From positions 5,394,001 through 5,458,000 of the forward strand of contig NZ_CP045178.1 in the NCBI RefSeq assembly GCF_009296025.1: a stretch of 64,000 bases of DNA. The letters are read 5' to 3'. The notes beneath the pieces were generated by a model. That model saw nothing but the letters and a program-made list of their open reading frames with translations. It was not told the DNA's origin and ran no database searches. How positions within the stretch are numbered: the stretch's first letter is position 1; every line of letters starts with the position of its first letter. Positions 36,711 to 45,872 of this stretch are shown piece after piece. Made by a program: the position numbers and the translations under genes. The DNA is from Streptomyces tsukubensis. Its GTDB lineage: Bacteria > Actinomycetota > Actinomycetes > Streptomycetales > Streptomycetaceae.

Positions 36711-39392
36711 CTACGGCGTGAGCGTCTCGCCCAGCCGTACGCCCGCGTCCGTGGCGAGCTGGGTCTTGCCGATGTAGACCGCCCCCGTGGTCGACACCCC
36801 CGCCGCGCCCGAGTCGAGCTGGAGGATGGTGCCGTTGCCGTCGTCCTCACCGGCGGCGCCGATCGCCAGGTCGGCCCGGCCCCAGCCCGACAGGTCCGCG
36901 AGGATCACGGCGGAACCGACCTTGTCACCGGTCTCGGAGACACCGCTGATGCCCGCCGTGTCCTGGTTGTAGGAGGCGGAGCCCGTACCGGTCAGGCCGG
37001 ACGCGCCGCCCCGCAGCAGCAGTGCGGCGCCCGCGTCCGCCTGGTTGACGCCGTCCCGGGTGAGGTCCTCGTCCGGTACTCCGGCGAGGACGTCCGTGTA
37101 GCCGTCGTTGTCGACGTCGCCGGCCGAGACGGACCAGCCCATCGCGTCGCCGTTCTCGGCCGCGCCCGGCACGCCCGCGGAGTCCTGATGGACCGTCGTG
37201 GCGCCGGAGAGCCCCGAGGCCGAGCCCGATACGACGGTGACCTGGCCGCCCGCGTGCGCGTCCGACTCGGAGGTGTACGGCTGACCGATGACCAGGTCGT
37301 CGTAGCCGTTGCCGTTCACATCGCCCGCGGCCACGGAACGGCCGCCCTTGACGGCGAGTGTGCCCGCCTTGACGAGACCGGAGGCGCTGCCCTTGAACCA
37401 CTGCACCCGGCCGATGTTCGCACCGTCGCGGTAGTTGACGGCCACGTCCGCGTAGCCGTCGCGGTCGAAGTCGCCGGTCGTCGCGTCCATGTAGGTCAGG
37501 GTGGCCGACTCGGTGGTGAGGGTGCCCGTCCGCTCGGCCGTCGCCGACTTCTGCGACCAGGTGCCGCCGTTGCCCGCGGCGGCCGCGAAGACCTCGGCCT
37601 TGCCGTCCGCGTCGAAGTCCCCGACGGTCACGGCGGAGCCGAAGGCAGCGCCCGACAGCGGGTAGGAGCCCCCCATCTGGTACATGAAGCTGGTGTTCAG
37701 CGCGGGGCCGTACAGCACGGTCACCGCGCCCCGGTCGGCGTGGCCCTCCGTGTCGTCCTCGCCGGGCGCGCCGACGGCGAGGTCCGCGTAGCCGTCGCCG
37801 TTCACATCGCCCCAGGCGCTCGCGGCGCCGAAGGCGTCACCGGTCTCGGATGCCCCCTCGACCCCCTCACTGCTCTGCGAGATCGTCTTCTTCTTCGTGG
37901 GCTCCGGGCCGCTCGTACCGCCGGGTACGACCGTCACCTTGCCCGCGCCGGCCAGACCGTTGCCGGCCGCCTTCGGGAGCCCCGCCACGATGTCGTTGAT
38001 GCCGTCGTGGTCCAGGTCCGAGGTCGGGATCGCGGAGTTCCTGCCAGGACTCGACGCGTACCTGCGGATCTCGCCGAGCTTCGCGTACAGGTTCTTGCCG
38101 GGGCAGGCGGTGGCGAAGCCGTCACGGTGACCGGAGATCACATTGAGCGAAGGCGTGTCGCCCTTCTTCCAGACGCCGGTGTCGTCGCCCGCCGTGAGCG
38201 TGACCTTGCCCGAGGGGTTGCCGCCGTACTGGCCCAGCTTCCACGCGGCCAGCCGCGCCACCGACTCCAGCGTCGCCCTGGTCGGCCGGCCCGCGGCCCT
38301 GCCGTCGCCCTCGAAGTCCCCGAGGACCGCGATGCCCGCGGACTCGGTGTTGAAGCCGTACGTGTGGGCGCCGAGCACCGGCAGGTCCACGCCGCCGCCG
38401 CGGCCCTCGAAGATCCGGCCGCACTTGTCGACGAGGAAGTTGTAGCCGAGGTCGTTCCACCCCTCGGTCTTCACGTGGTACGCCATGACGGCCCGTACAA
38501 GGGCGGGGGAGTCGGCGCAGCTGTACTCGTTGGTGTCGACGGTGTGGTGGACGAAGACCGCCTTCACCTTGTCGATGTACGAGGGCGGGTCAAGGACCAT
38601 CGACTCGTCCGCGCCCCACTGGGCCCTGCTGATGATGGGGGGCCGGGTGACGGTCGAAGGCGGGGCGGTCGGGATGTCGTCGGCGGCGGCGTTCGCGGTG
38701 GCTTGAGGTGCTTCCGCCGTGCCGGACGTGGCGGTGGCCGCGGGCTTGCCCGTCGTTTTGGATGTGCTCCCGGATGTGCTCGCCGCCGTGGTGGTGCCCG
38801 GGTCGACCAGGTTCACCTCAAGGCCCTTGGGGAGCCCGGCCGTCGTCGTGCCGTCCTCCGCCACGACCCGTACCTCGACGCCGTCCGAGGGGCCGACCCA
38901 CAACGGCTGCGACGCCGCCCGCGTACCGGCCTCGGCCTTCTCGGCTCGGTGCGCGTCCAGGTCGAGCTTCTTCCACCCGGTCCAGTCACCGGTCTCCGTG
39001 GCGCGGGTGCGGACCTCGGCGGTCCCCTCGATCCCCGCGGCCACGCCGTCCCAGGAGACACCGAGCAGCGAGAAGGGCTCGGTCTTCGTGCGGGGCAGCT
39101 CCTTCGAAGCCCTCCCCTCGGACTTCAGCGCCAGATCACGCACGCGCGACGGCCGCTTCACACGTACGGCGCCCGCCCGCTCCGACGTGCCGTCGGCCGC
39201 GGTGGCCACCGCTGTCCTGTCCTGCGGGGCCGCCTCCTGCGTCCCGCCGGGCGCCGGTGCGGCCACGGCGGGCGTGACGGCCCCCGCCGCACCGAGTGCG
39301 ACAACGGCGACAGCGGCCGTCAGCCACCCGCCGGATCTGTGCCCGCCACCGCGCGCGGGTCTCTTCCACGTACTCACGTATCCAACCCCCAT
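36711..39392 (-). CDS. secreted PGRP-type N-acetylmuramoyl-L-alanine amidase with FG-GAP repeats
   Basis: 893 residues from the ATG at 39392 (MGVGYVSTWK); a GTG three codons further in is possible. Signal peptide ends near AVAAPA. Residues about 250-440 form a peptidoglycan-recognition amidase domain: VFVHHTV and LGAHTYGFN supply zinc His ligands, and ATACPGKNLY the Cys ligand. Residues about 470-893 are FG-GAP/VCBS repeats with calcium-binding D-x-D/N-x-D loops (DLDHDGIND, DVNGDGYAD, DFDADGKAE, DFDRDGYAD, DVNGNGYDD, DVDNDGYTD), predicted to form a beta-propeller. It probably cleaves wall peptides and binds polymer through the propeller. Confidence 0.88.
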   Translation of the reverse strand: MGVGYVSTWKRPARGGGHRSGGWLTAAVAVVALGAAGAVTPAVAAPAPGGTQEAAPQDRTAVATAADGTSERAGAVRVKRPSRVRDLALKSEGRASKELPRTKTEPFSLLGVSWDGVAAGIEGTAEVRTRATETGDWTGWKKLDLDAHRAEKAEAGTRAASQPLWVGPSDGVEVRVVAEDGTTTAGLPKGLEVNLVDPGTTTAASTSGSTSKTTGKPAATATSGTAEAPQATANAAADDIPTAPPSTVTRPPIISRAQWGADESMVLDPPSYIDKVKAVFVHHTVDTNEYSCADSPALVRAVMAYHVKTEGWNDLGYNFLVDKCGRIFEGRGGGVDLPVLGAHTYGFNTESAGIAVLGDFEGDGRAAGRPTRATLESVARLAAWKLGQYGGNPSGKVTLTAGDDTGVWKKGDTPSLNVISGHRDGFATACPGKNLYAKLGEIRRYASSPGRNSAIPTSDLDHDGINDIVAGLPKAAGNGLAGAGKVTVVPGGTSGPEPTKKKTISQSSEGVEGASETGDAFGAASAWGDVNGDGYADLAVGAPGEDDTEGHADRGAVTVLYGPALNTSFMYQMGGSYPLSGAAFGSAVTVGDFDADGKAEVFAAAAGNGGTWSQKSATAERTGTLTTESATLTYMDATTGDFDRDGYADVAVNYRDGANIGRVQWFKGSASGLVKAGTLAVKGGRSVAAGDVNGNGYDDLVIGQPYTSESDAHAGGQVTVVSGSASGLSGATTVHQDSAGVPGAAENGDAMGWSVSAGDVDNDGYTDVLAGVPDEDLTRDGVNQADAGAALLLRGGASGLTGTGSASYNQDTAGISGVSETGDKVGSAVILADLSGWGRADLAIGAAGEDDGNGTILQLDSGAAGVSTTGAVYIGKTQLATDAGVRLGETLTP

Positions 39393-39513
39393 AACCCTGC
39401 TGCCTGCGGGGACACACCTGACGGCATAGGCCCCTCGGCATAGGCGTGTTGATGTACCGCACGGCATCGCCGCGAGTTCTTACGACTCGGCAGGGCGGGA
39501 AAGGGTTGTACGG

Positions 39514-39801
39514 GTGGGGGCGGTGGGGCGAGCGACTCGCGCCGGCCGCCGACGAGCGCCGCAGGCTCCCGACGCGAGGATCGCGCTGCTCGGCGAGACG
39601 AAGGCGACCGCAGCCCGTCGGGGCACAGGTGACCCGGAGCGACTGGAACGCGTCCGAGCCCTGCTCGCGGACCAGGGACACGACACCACTGCCGCCACTC
39701 CGGCCCTGTGCTCGCCGCACGGCCTCCACCCGGACCTGGTCGAGCCGGCCGGACGCCGTGACGACCTTCTGCTGGTGGATCTGTCGACGCTCTATGGCGG
39801 C
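39514..39801 (+). pseudogene. C-terminal remnant of a DUF234-like ATPase
   Basis: In this frame the sequence reads ALLGETKATAARRG, then PERLERVRALLADQGHD and GRRDDLLLVDLSTLYGG. That order (GExK motif, LxRLxxIRxLL, then a VDLxxLYG end) is what I remember from the C-terminal domain of Streptomyces DEXX-box ATPases of the DUF234 type. Third-position GC is high. The ATPase part is absent, because the region upstream is the start of the amidase gene. It is a fragment without a recognisable start. Confidence 0.45.
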
Positions 39802-40281
39802 TTACGCCCTCCTGGGGCGGAGGCGGGGTGGTCCGGGGCGCCATCGTGGGGCGTTCTCCCGAACAGGGGCCGCACCCCCGCCCGCAGGGCGGTCGGGTGT
39901 CGTGGGTCCGCGCGGGTGCGGGAGCGCCGCGCCCACCCCGGCGCGGCGCCCGGTCGGGGCCGGGAAACGAACGGCGGCCGGGATCGCCACCCCCCACAGG
40001 AGAGACCCCGGCCGCCGCACGGCGCGAGCCGCGAGCGGCCCGTACTCCCTACAGCGCCGCCGGTGCGGTTTCCGTCACACCGCGTTCTGTTACCCGGTGG
40101 TCGCAGCAGGTAGGAACATGGACGCACGCCGGTTCAGGCCGTAGCGTGCTGATTCGCGCCGGGACGTGCGGCAGGTGGTGACCACGCCGTGCAGACCGGG
40201 CCGGAGCCGGACGCGGCGGCCGTCCGTCCGTGTGGCGGCCTTCGCCGGGCGTACATCCGCGAGTGGGGGCAGGCAGAGGGA
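39802..40281. other. intergenic region upstream of the sigma factor gene
   Basis: About 480 bases of Arg/Pro-coding-like sequence with no recognisable gene. The segment 40050-40150 is relatively AT-rich and is the probable promoter region of the sigma factor gene. Confidence 0.4.
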
Positions 40282-40962
40282 GTGCAGGGGGACGACGCGG
40301 AGCTCACCGTCGCGGTGCTCGCGGCGCAGAACGGGGACGAGACCGCTTTCCGTACTGTGTACCGGGCCGTTCAGCCGCGGCTGTTGGGCTACATAAGGAC
40401 GCTCGTCGGCGAAGGGGACGCCGAGGATGTCGCATCGGAGGCGTGGCTGCAGATCGCCCGCGACCTGGACCGGTTCAGCGGCGACGCGGACCGTTTCAGG
40501 GGCTGGGCGGCGCGGATAGCCCGCAACCGTTGCCTCGACCACATACGGATGCGCGGCCGTCGGCCCGCCGTCGGCGCGGACGAGTCGGAACTCGCCATGG
40601 AACCGGGCGGTTCCGACACGGCGCTGGAGGCGATGGAGTCGCTGGCCACCGTCGAGACCCTCGCCTTCATCGCACAGTTGCCGCAGGACCAGGCCGAGGC
40701 GGTGGTACTACGGGTCGTCGTCGGGCTCGACGCGAAGAGCGCGGCCCACACCCTCGGCAAACGTCCCGGCGCTGTACGTACAGCCGCTCACCGCGGTCTC
40801 AAACGGCTCGCCGAACTCCTGGGCCCAGGGCCGGAAGCGGCGGCCGTGCCGACCGTACCGGCCCAGCGGGCGCCCAGCCCGGTGGTGGCCGCGAGCCCCA
40901 CCGCACCAGCCCGATCCGCGCGTGTGACGCAATCACCCGCCCGGACGCAGAAGGACATGTGA
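40282..40962 (+). CDS. ECF-type RNA polymerase sigma factor
   Basis: 226 residues from the GTG at 40282 (VQGDDAELTVAVL), where the family similarity begins; a GTG at 40189 would add 31 residues. Region 2: ETAFRTVYRAVQPRLLGYIR and DAEDVASEAWLQIARDLDRF. Region 4: LPQDQAEAVVLRVVVGLDAK with the helix-turn-helix SAAHTLGKRPGAVRTAAHRG. A Pro/Ala-rich tail of about 50 residues follows. The stop overlaps the next ATG (TGATG), so it is coupled to a membrane protein that could control it. Confidence 0.87.
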   Translation: MQGDDAELTVAVLAAQNGDETAFRTVYRAVQPRLLGYIRTLVGEGDAEDVASEAWLQIARDLDRFSGDADRFRGWAARIARNRCLDHIRMRGRRPAVGADESELAMEPGGSDTALEAMESLATVETLAFIAQLPQDQAEAVVLRVVVGLDAKSAAHTLGKRPGAVRTAAHRGLKRLAELLGPGPEAAAVPTVPAQRAPSPVVAASPTAPARSARVTQSPARTQKDM

Positions 40963-42380
40963 TGGCCGACGAGCGCAGCGCCTTTCCCGAGGACGGGGAG
41001 CCCCGGGACGGCTCCTCGCCCTCCAGCAGCCCGGGGCCGCCGCCGCCCCGCGCGACGCGGCGGGCGGCCCCGCCGCTGGACGAAGAGACCGTACGGCGGA
41101 TCCTGGACGGGGAGCGCCCCTGCGACCCGGGTGATCCCCGGTGGAACGACCCGCAGTGGGGCGGCGCCGCCCGTCTCCTGGCGGCGCTCGACACGTTGAC
41201 TCATGCGCCGGGGCCGGCAGGTGCGTCGGGGCGGGCAGGAGAACCGGGATCGGCAGGCACGTCCGGCACGTCCGCCACGTCCGGCGATTCGGGCGCATCC
41301 GGCTTGTCGGGTACGTCGGGCACCTCCGCCCCGTCGGGTGCGTCCGGCGCCCCTGCCCCGTCGGGCACCTCCGCCCCGTCGGGCGGGGGCGCGGAACCCG
41401 GCCCCTCGCGCGCCCCCGGCGGCTTTGGCGCGCTGCGCGGCGAGGACGCCGCCCTGGACGCCTACCGCGCGGCACGCGCCTCGGCGGCAGGGAGCGGTTC
41501 GACAGGCGGCGCGCCCTCGCGGTCGTGGTCGCGTGCCGGAGGCGGCCGGGCACCGTACCGGCTGCACCCCACCCGCTTCGTGCTCGCGTCGGTGCTCGCC
41601 GTGGGGATGGCCGGTGGGGTCGGGGTAGCCGCGTCCACGGGCGCCCTGCCGTCACTCTTCAACATCGGCAGCGCCGACGATCCGTCACCCGCCGCTTCGG
41701 TGTCGTCCGCCGCCTCGCCCGAGCCGTTGCTGTCGCCCGGAGCCACCCCGTCGCCGGACGCCACGGGGACGTACGGGAAGCCGCCGTCACGGCACTCGCC
41801 CTCCGCGCGGATCCCTGGCACGCCCGGTGCCCCCGAGGACGGTGGCACACCGGAGCCGGGCGGTTCGGGCGGTGCCAGCGGCTCGGATGGCTCGGACACC
41901 GAGGGCGCCGAGGGGCGGTCGGTGGAGGGGGACGGTCGGCGCGTCGAGGCCGAGTCCTGGTACCGGCGGATACTCGCGACCTGCCATACGTACACGAGCG
42001 GCGCCCCCATGAAGGAGGCCCGCAAGCAGTCGCTTGAGGCTGAGGCCAACGGGCCGGGGCGCGTCGAGCGTTTCTGCGAGCGGCTGCGCAACTCCCACGA
42101 CGACATCATCGACCGGTATCTGGACCCCGACTCCGACCTGGGAGGGTCGACCGGAGGCGGAACGGGACCGGACGCGGGGTCGGGGACCCACTCGGGTTAC
42201 GGCCCGCAGCCCTCGGGCTCCGGCTCGCCCGGCCACACCGACGTCCCGGTCTCCGCCACCTCTCCCGCGGTCACGCATGGCCCCACGCCCGAGGCGTCCC
42301 GCACGGCGTCCCCGGACGCGACAGGTACCGGCCCCCCGACCGCGGGCGCGGACCTCGGCGAACAGGCCCCCGCACGCTGA
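40962..42380 (+). CDS. single-pass membrane protein, probable anti-sigma partner
   Basis: 472 residues from the ATG at 40962, with AAGGA six bases upstream. The cytoplasmic N-terminus has a short conserved block (LDEETVRRILDGERPCDPGD, WGGAARLLAALD). A Ser/Gly/Thr linker of about 60 residues (TSGTSATSGDSG-like repeats) leads to one membrane helix (FVLASVLAVGMAGGVGVAAS). The outside part is Ser/Pro-rich with a small domain containing CHTYTSG and CERLRN. Coupling to an ECF sigma gene suggests an anti-sigma role, but no zinc-binding ZAS motif is present. Confidence 0.65.
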   Translation: MADERSAFPEDGEPRDGSSPSSSPGPPPPRATRRAAPPLDEETVRRILDGERPCDPGDPRWNDPQWGGAARLLAALDTLTHAPGPAGASGRAGEPGSAGTSGTSATSGDSGASGLSGTSGTSAPSGASGAPAPSGTSAPSGGGAEPGPSRAPGGFGALRGEDAALDAYRAARASAAGSGSTGGAPSRSWSRAGGGRAPYRLHPTRFVLASVLAVGMAGGVGVAASTGALPSLFNIGSADDPSPAASVSSAASPEPLLSPGATPSPDATGTYGKPPSRHSPSARIPGTPGAPEDGGTPEPGGSGGASGSDGSDTEGAEGRSVEGDGRRVEAESWYRRILATCHTYTSGAPMKEARKQSLEAEANGPGRVERFCERLRNSHDDIIDRYLDPDSDLGGSTGGGTGPDAGSGTHSGYGPQPSGSGSPGHTDVPVSATSPAVTHGPTPEASRTASPDATGTGPPTAGADLGEQAPAR

Positions 42381-42567
42381 GCGCACGCAGTCGGGGGTGC
42401 GGCGGGGGTGGGCGGCCGACACCGGCGGAAGCCGTGGGGCCGTGGCTCCCAGGCCCCCGGCCTCACCCGGTGTGACACTTTCCGGAGACGTGGCGCAGTA
42501 AGAAGTGAGCCGATTGGTCATCGGCGGTGCACGAGCCGGGGTTCCCCCCGTACTTCCGGCTCGGTGC

Positions 42568-42610
42568 TAAAAGCGCGGGCGGGGCACGTTCCCCCGGTCC
42601 CGCCCGCGCT
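42568..42610 (-). terminator. rho-independent terminator of the L,D-transpeptidase gene
   Basis: A perfect 12-bp inverted repeat (AGCGCGGGCGGG, 42572-42583, and CCCGCCCGCGCT, 42599-42610) lies directly after the stop. On the minus strand it is followed by TTTT. Confidence 0.85.
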
Positions 42611-42611
42611 C

Positions 42612-43703
42612 TCAATAGACGACGACCTTGTCGCCCTTGCGTACCTCCGTGTAGAGCGCGGCGATCCTCTTCTCGTCCCTGACGTTCACGCAGCCGTGCG
42701 AGGCGCCCGCGTAGCCACGGGCGGCGAAGTCCGAGGAGTAGTGCACCGCCTGGCCGCCGCTGAAGAACATCGCGTACGGCATGGGGGAGTCGTAGAGCGT
42801 GGACACGTGGTGGCGGGACTTCCAGAAGACGCTGAACACGCCGTCCCGGGTGGGGGTGTACTCCGAGCCGAACCGTACGTCCATCGACGACCGGACCTTG
42901 CCGTCGACCATCCACGCCAGCGTCCTGCTCTTCTTGCTGACGCACATCACCCGCCCGGTCATGCAGCGCCGGTCGGGCGTGGAGACCGGCAGGGCAGTGG
43001 AGGGATAGAGGTCGGCGCGGCTCGGTTCGCGGGAGACGGCGAGCAGCCTGCGCCAGGTCGCCGCGTCGTTCCCGCCGGTCGCGGGGAGGCCCTGTTTCTT
43101 CTGGAAGGCGGTGACGGCGGACGCGGTGACCGACCCGTAGAACCCGGTCGGTGTTCTGCCGAAGTGGCCGAGCGAGCGCAGACGCGCCTGGAGTTCACGT
43201 ACCCGGTCGCTGCGCTCGCCCACGGCGGGCGGCGGTGTGGTGGAGGGAGCGGCCGGGGCGACCGGGGTGGTGCGGCGCGGGGGTGGAGTGGGCTTGTTGT
43301 CGGTGGCGCCCCGCGCGGAGGTGTGGCGCGGTGCGGAGTACGAGGGGGTGGGCGGCGGGGGCGCGAAGGTGTGGGTGATGGAGGGGCTGGAGCCGGTGGC
43401 GGCGGTGGACGTCGCGCTCGCTCCCGCCGTCTCGATCCTGCAGCCGCTGAGTGCGCCGACGGCGATCGCGAGTCCGGCGAGGGACAGCGAGAGGGGCCGC
43501 AGGGCCGCCCCGGACGCGGAGCGCCGCCGTACGGAGCGCCGCCGTACGGGGCCCGTGGACGCGGAGCGGCGTCCGACGGGGACCCTGGCCGCGGGGTGCT
43601 GATCCGCGGGCGTGCGGTGCCGATCCGTGGGGCGCGGATCCGCGGGCGCGTCGGGCGGCGCGGAGGCTGATGCCACGGTCCGCCTCGTTCGGTCCCTCGT
43701 CAT
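42612..43703 (-). CDS. L,D-transpeptidase lipoprotein with peptidoglycan-binding domain
   Basis: 363 residues from the ATG at 43703. The N-terminus is long and Arg-rich (about 65 residues) before a hydrophobic stretch ending in the lipobox LSGC. After a Pro/Thr linker comes a PG_binding_1 domain (VRELQARLRSLGHFGRTPTG). The YkuD catalytic domain follows, with YSSDFAARGYAGASHGCVNV; the nucleophile is C338 in HGCVN, with H336. It forms 3-3 cross-links or attaches proteins in the wall. The domain order is normal for actinobacteria. Confidence 0.9.
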   Translation of the reverse strand: MTRDRTRRTVASASAPPDAPADPRPTDRHRTPADQHPAARVPVGRRSASTGPVRRRSVRRRSASGAALRPLSLSLAGLAIAVGALSGCRIETAGASATSTAATGSSPSITHTFAPPPPTPSYSAPRHTSARGATDNKPTPPPRRTTPVAPAAPSTTPPPAVGERSDRVRELQARLRSLGHFGRTPTGFYGSVTASAVTAFQKKQGLPATGGNDAATWRRLLAVSREPSRADLYPSTALPVSTPDRRCMTGRVMCVSKKSRTLAWMVDGKVRSSMDVRFGSEYTPTRDGVFSVFWKSRHHVSTLYDSPMPYAMFFSGGQAVHYSSDFAARGYAGASHGCVNVRDEKRIAALYTEVRKGDKVVVY

Positions 43704-43968
43704 ACGGCACGGCCCCCGTCTTCTCGTCCCGGCGGCACGGCGCCCCGGTGCGACACCCGGGAAGGCTGCCCGCGCGCGGGCGCCGCCGAACCTCGACTCC
43801 CGGTGAACGTCCCACAACCGCGCCCCGGCCCGCGCAGGGCAGACTCCGCGCAGGCCGCACGAGGTGCCCGCCGGGAGGATCCCGCGCGAAACCTGTGAGG
43901 AAGGTCCCAGCGTGGGCCACTCCACCGGCCGCTCGCACACCACTACAGTCCGTCGCGAGGACAGAGTT
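43704..43968. other. divergent control region of the L,D-transpeptidase and mutase genes
   Basis: 265 bases between divergent genes with no convincing coding sequence. It should carry both promoters; I cannot mark hexamers with confidence. Confidence 0.4.
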
Positions 43969-43984
43969 GCTACCTGTGGGTAGC
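43969..43984. promoter_or_regulatory. candidate operator in front of the mutase gene
   Basis: GCTACC-TGTG-GGTAGC is a perfect palindrome with six-base arms and a four-base centre. It sits six bases before the mutase ribosome binding site (GGGAGG, 43990-43995), where a bound repressor would block transcription or initiation. Confidence 0.5.
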
Positions 43985-44003
43985 CTTTCGGGAGGCAACG
44001 TAA

Positions 44004-45584
44004 ATGGTGCGTGAGTCTGAGTCGGGACTGCCCATCGAACCGGTCTACGGGCCAGAGGCGTTGAAGGACTGGGACCCGGAGCTGAAGGTCGGCGAGCCCG
44101 GTTCGTACCCGTACACGCGGGGCGTCTACCCGTCGATGTACACCGGCCGGCCGTGGACCATGCGCCAGTACGCCGGGTTCGGCACGGCCACCGAATCCAA
44201 CGCGCGCTACAAGCAGTTGATCGCCAACGGCACCATGGGGCTCTCCGTCGCCTTCGACCTCCCCACCCAGATGGGCCACGACTCGGACGCCGAGATCTCG
44301 GCGGGAGAGGTCGGCAAGGTCGGTGTGGCCATCGACTCGGTCGACGACATGCGGGTACTCCTCGGCGGTATCCCGCTCGACAAGGTCTCCACGTCGATGA
44401 CGATCAACGCCCCGGCCGCCCTGCTGCTGCTCATGTACCAACTCGTCGGCGAGGAACAGGGGGTCGCCGCCGACAAGCTCACCGGCACGATCCAGAACGA
44501 CGTGCTCAAGGAGTACATCGCACGTGGAACCTACATTTTCCCGCCGAAGCCCTCACTGCGCCTGATCGCCGACATCTTCAAGTACTGCAAGGCCGAGATT
44601 CCCAGGTGGAACACCATCTCGATCTCCGGCTACCACATGGCGGAAGCCGGGGCCACGCCCGCGCAGGAGATCGCCTTCACCCTCGCCGACGGCATCGAGT
44701 ACGTCCGTACCGCCGTCGCGGCAGGCATGGACGTGGACGACTTCGCGCCCCGGCTCTCCTTCTTCTTCGTCTCCCGTACGACGATCCTTGAAGAGGTCGC
44801 GAAGTTCCGGGCCGCGCGCCGCGTCTGGGCCAAGGTGATGCGCGAGGAGTTCGGCGCGAAGAACCCCAAGTCGCTGATGCTGCGCTTCCACACCCAGACG
44901 GCGGGCGTCCAGCTCACCGCCCAGCAGCCCGAGGTCAACCTCGTCAGGGTCGCCGTACAGGGCCTCGCCGCCGTACTCGGCGGCACCCAGTCCCTGCACA
45001 CCAACTCCTTCGACGAGGCCATCGCGCTGCCCACCGACAAGAGCGCCCGTCTCGCCCTGCGCACCCAACAGGTCCTCGCCTACGAGACCGACGTCACCGC
45101 CACCGTCGACCCCTTCGCCGGTTCGTACGTGGTCGAGCGCATGACCGACGACGTGGAGGCCGCCGCCCTTGAACTGATGGCCAAGGTCGAGGACATGGGC
45201 GGCGCGGTCAACGCGATCGAACGCGGCTTCCAGAAGAACGAGATCGAGCGCAGCGCGTACCGCATCGCGCAGGAGACGGACAGCGGCGAACGGGTCGTGG
45301 TCGGCGTCAACCGCTACCAGCTCGAAGAGGAGGAGCCGTACGAGCCGCTGCGCGTCGACCCGGCGATCGAGGCTCAGCAGGCGGCCCGCCTCGCCACCCT
45401 GCGCGCCGAACGCGACCAGGCGGCCGTGGACTCCGCGCTCGCCCGGATGAAGAAGGCGGCGGAGGGCACGGACAACATCCTGTACCCGATGAAGGAGGCG
45501 CTGGCGGCCCGCGCGACGGTGGGGGAGGTCTGCGGGGCGCTGCGGGAGGTGTGGGGGGCCTACGTGCCGAGTGACGTGTTCTGA
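44004..45584 (+). CDS. methylmalonyl-CoA mutase-type large subunit without B12 domain
   Basis: 526 residues, ATG eight bases after GGGAGG. Radical B12 isomerase catalytic subunit. [35 protein letters not shown] and [19 protein letters not shown] are family signatures. Y56 (RQYAGF) and R174 ([10 protein letters not shown]) match the methylmalonyl-CoA-specific Tyr89/Arg207 pair rather than the Phe/Gln of isobutyryl-CoA mutase. There is no cobalamin-binding DxHxxG domain, so a small subunit encoded elsewhere is needed. Role: interconversion of succinyl-CoA and methylmalonyl-CoA for propionate metabolism or polyketide precursors. Confidence 0.9.
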   Translation: MVRESESGLPIEPVYGPEALKDWDPELKVGEPGSYPYTRGVYPSMYTGRPWTMRQYAGFGTATESNARYKQLIANGTMGLSVAFDLPTQMGHDSDAEISAGEVGKVGVAIDSVDDMRVLLGGIPLDKVSTSMTINAPAALLLLMYQLVGEEQGVAADKLTGTIQNDVLKEYIARGTYIFPPKPSLRLIADIFKYCKAEIPRWNTISISGYHMAEAGATPAQEIAFTLADGIEYVRTAVAAGMDVDDFAPRLSFFFVSRTTILEEVAKFRAARRVWAKVMREEFGAKNPKSLMLRFHTQTAGVQLTAQQPEVNLVRVAVQGLAAVLGGTQSLHTNSFDEAIALPTDKSARLALRTQQVLAYETDVTATVDPFAGSYVVERMTDDVEAAALELMAKVEDMGGAVNAIERGFQKNEIERSAYRIAQETDSGERVVVGVNRYQLEEEEPYEPLRVDPAIEAQQAARLATLRAERDQAAVDSALARMKKAAEGTDNILYPMKEALAARATVGEVCGALREVWGAYVPSDVF

Positions 45585-45599
45585 GGGGGCGGGCGCGCC

Positions 45600-45872
45600 G
45601 GGCTGTACGGGGGCGGGTGGAGCGTCGAGTTGGCCCGACGTGACGTCGAGGCACCGGGCGATCTTCGGGCGCTGCCAGGGCTGAGGGCCGGATCGCCCGC
45701 TCTCTCCCACCGCTGAACGGTGGTGCGATCGACGCCGACGGCCTCCGCGAACTCCTCCTGGCTGAAGCCGCACGCCATGCGTCGCTCGGCGAGCTTCCGT
45801 CACCCGGTGCCGGTGCCGGTGCCGGTGTTGGCGTTGGCGTTGGTGTCGGTGTTGGCGTTGGTGTCGCCCATT
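45600..45872 (-). pseudogene. XRE-family regulator broken by a stop codon and a frameshift
   Basis: From ATG 45872 the frame reads MGDTNANTDTNANANTGTG, then an in-frame TGA (45800-45802), then RKLAERRMACGFSQEEFAEA and VGVDRTTVQRWERA, a clear helix-turn-helix. After about 45695 the matching continuation (QPWQRPKIARCLDVTSGQLD) is in another frame. Both lesions are needed to explain the pieces, so this is a pseudogene unless the assembly is wrong. The N-terminus is encoded by a GT-rich hexamer-like repeat (45803-45868). Confidence 0.75.
45803..45868. repeat. hexanucleotide-type minisatellite
   Basis: Units of GGTGCC, GTTGGC and GGTGTC-like hexamers repeat about eleven times, encoding alternating Asn/Thr/Ala/Gly on the minus strand at the N-terminus of the broken XRE gene. 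Confidence 0.8.
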
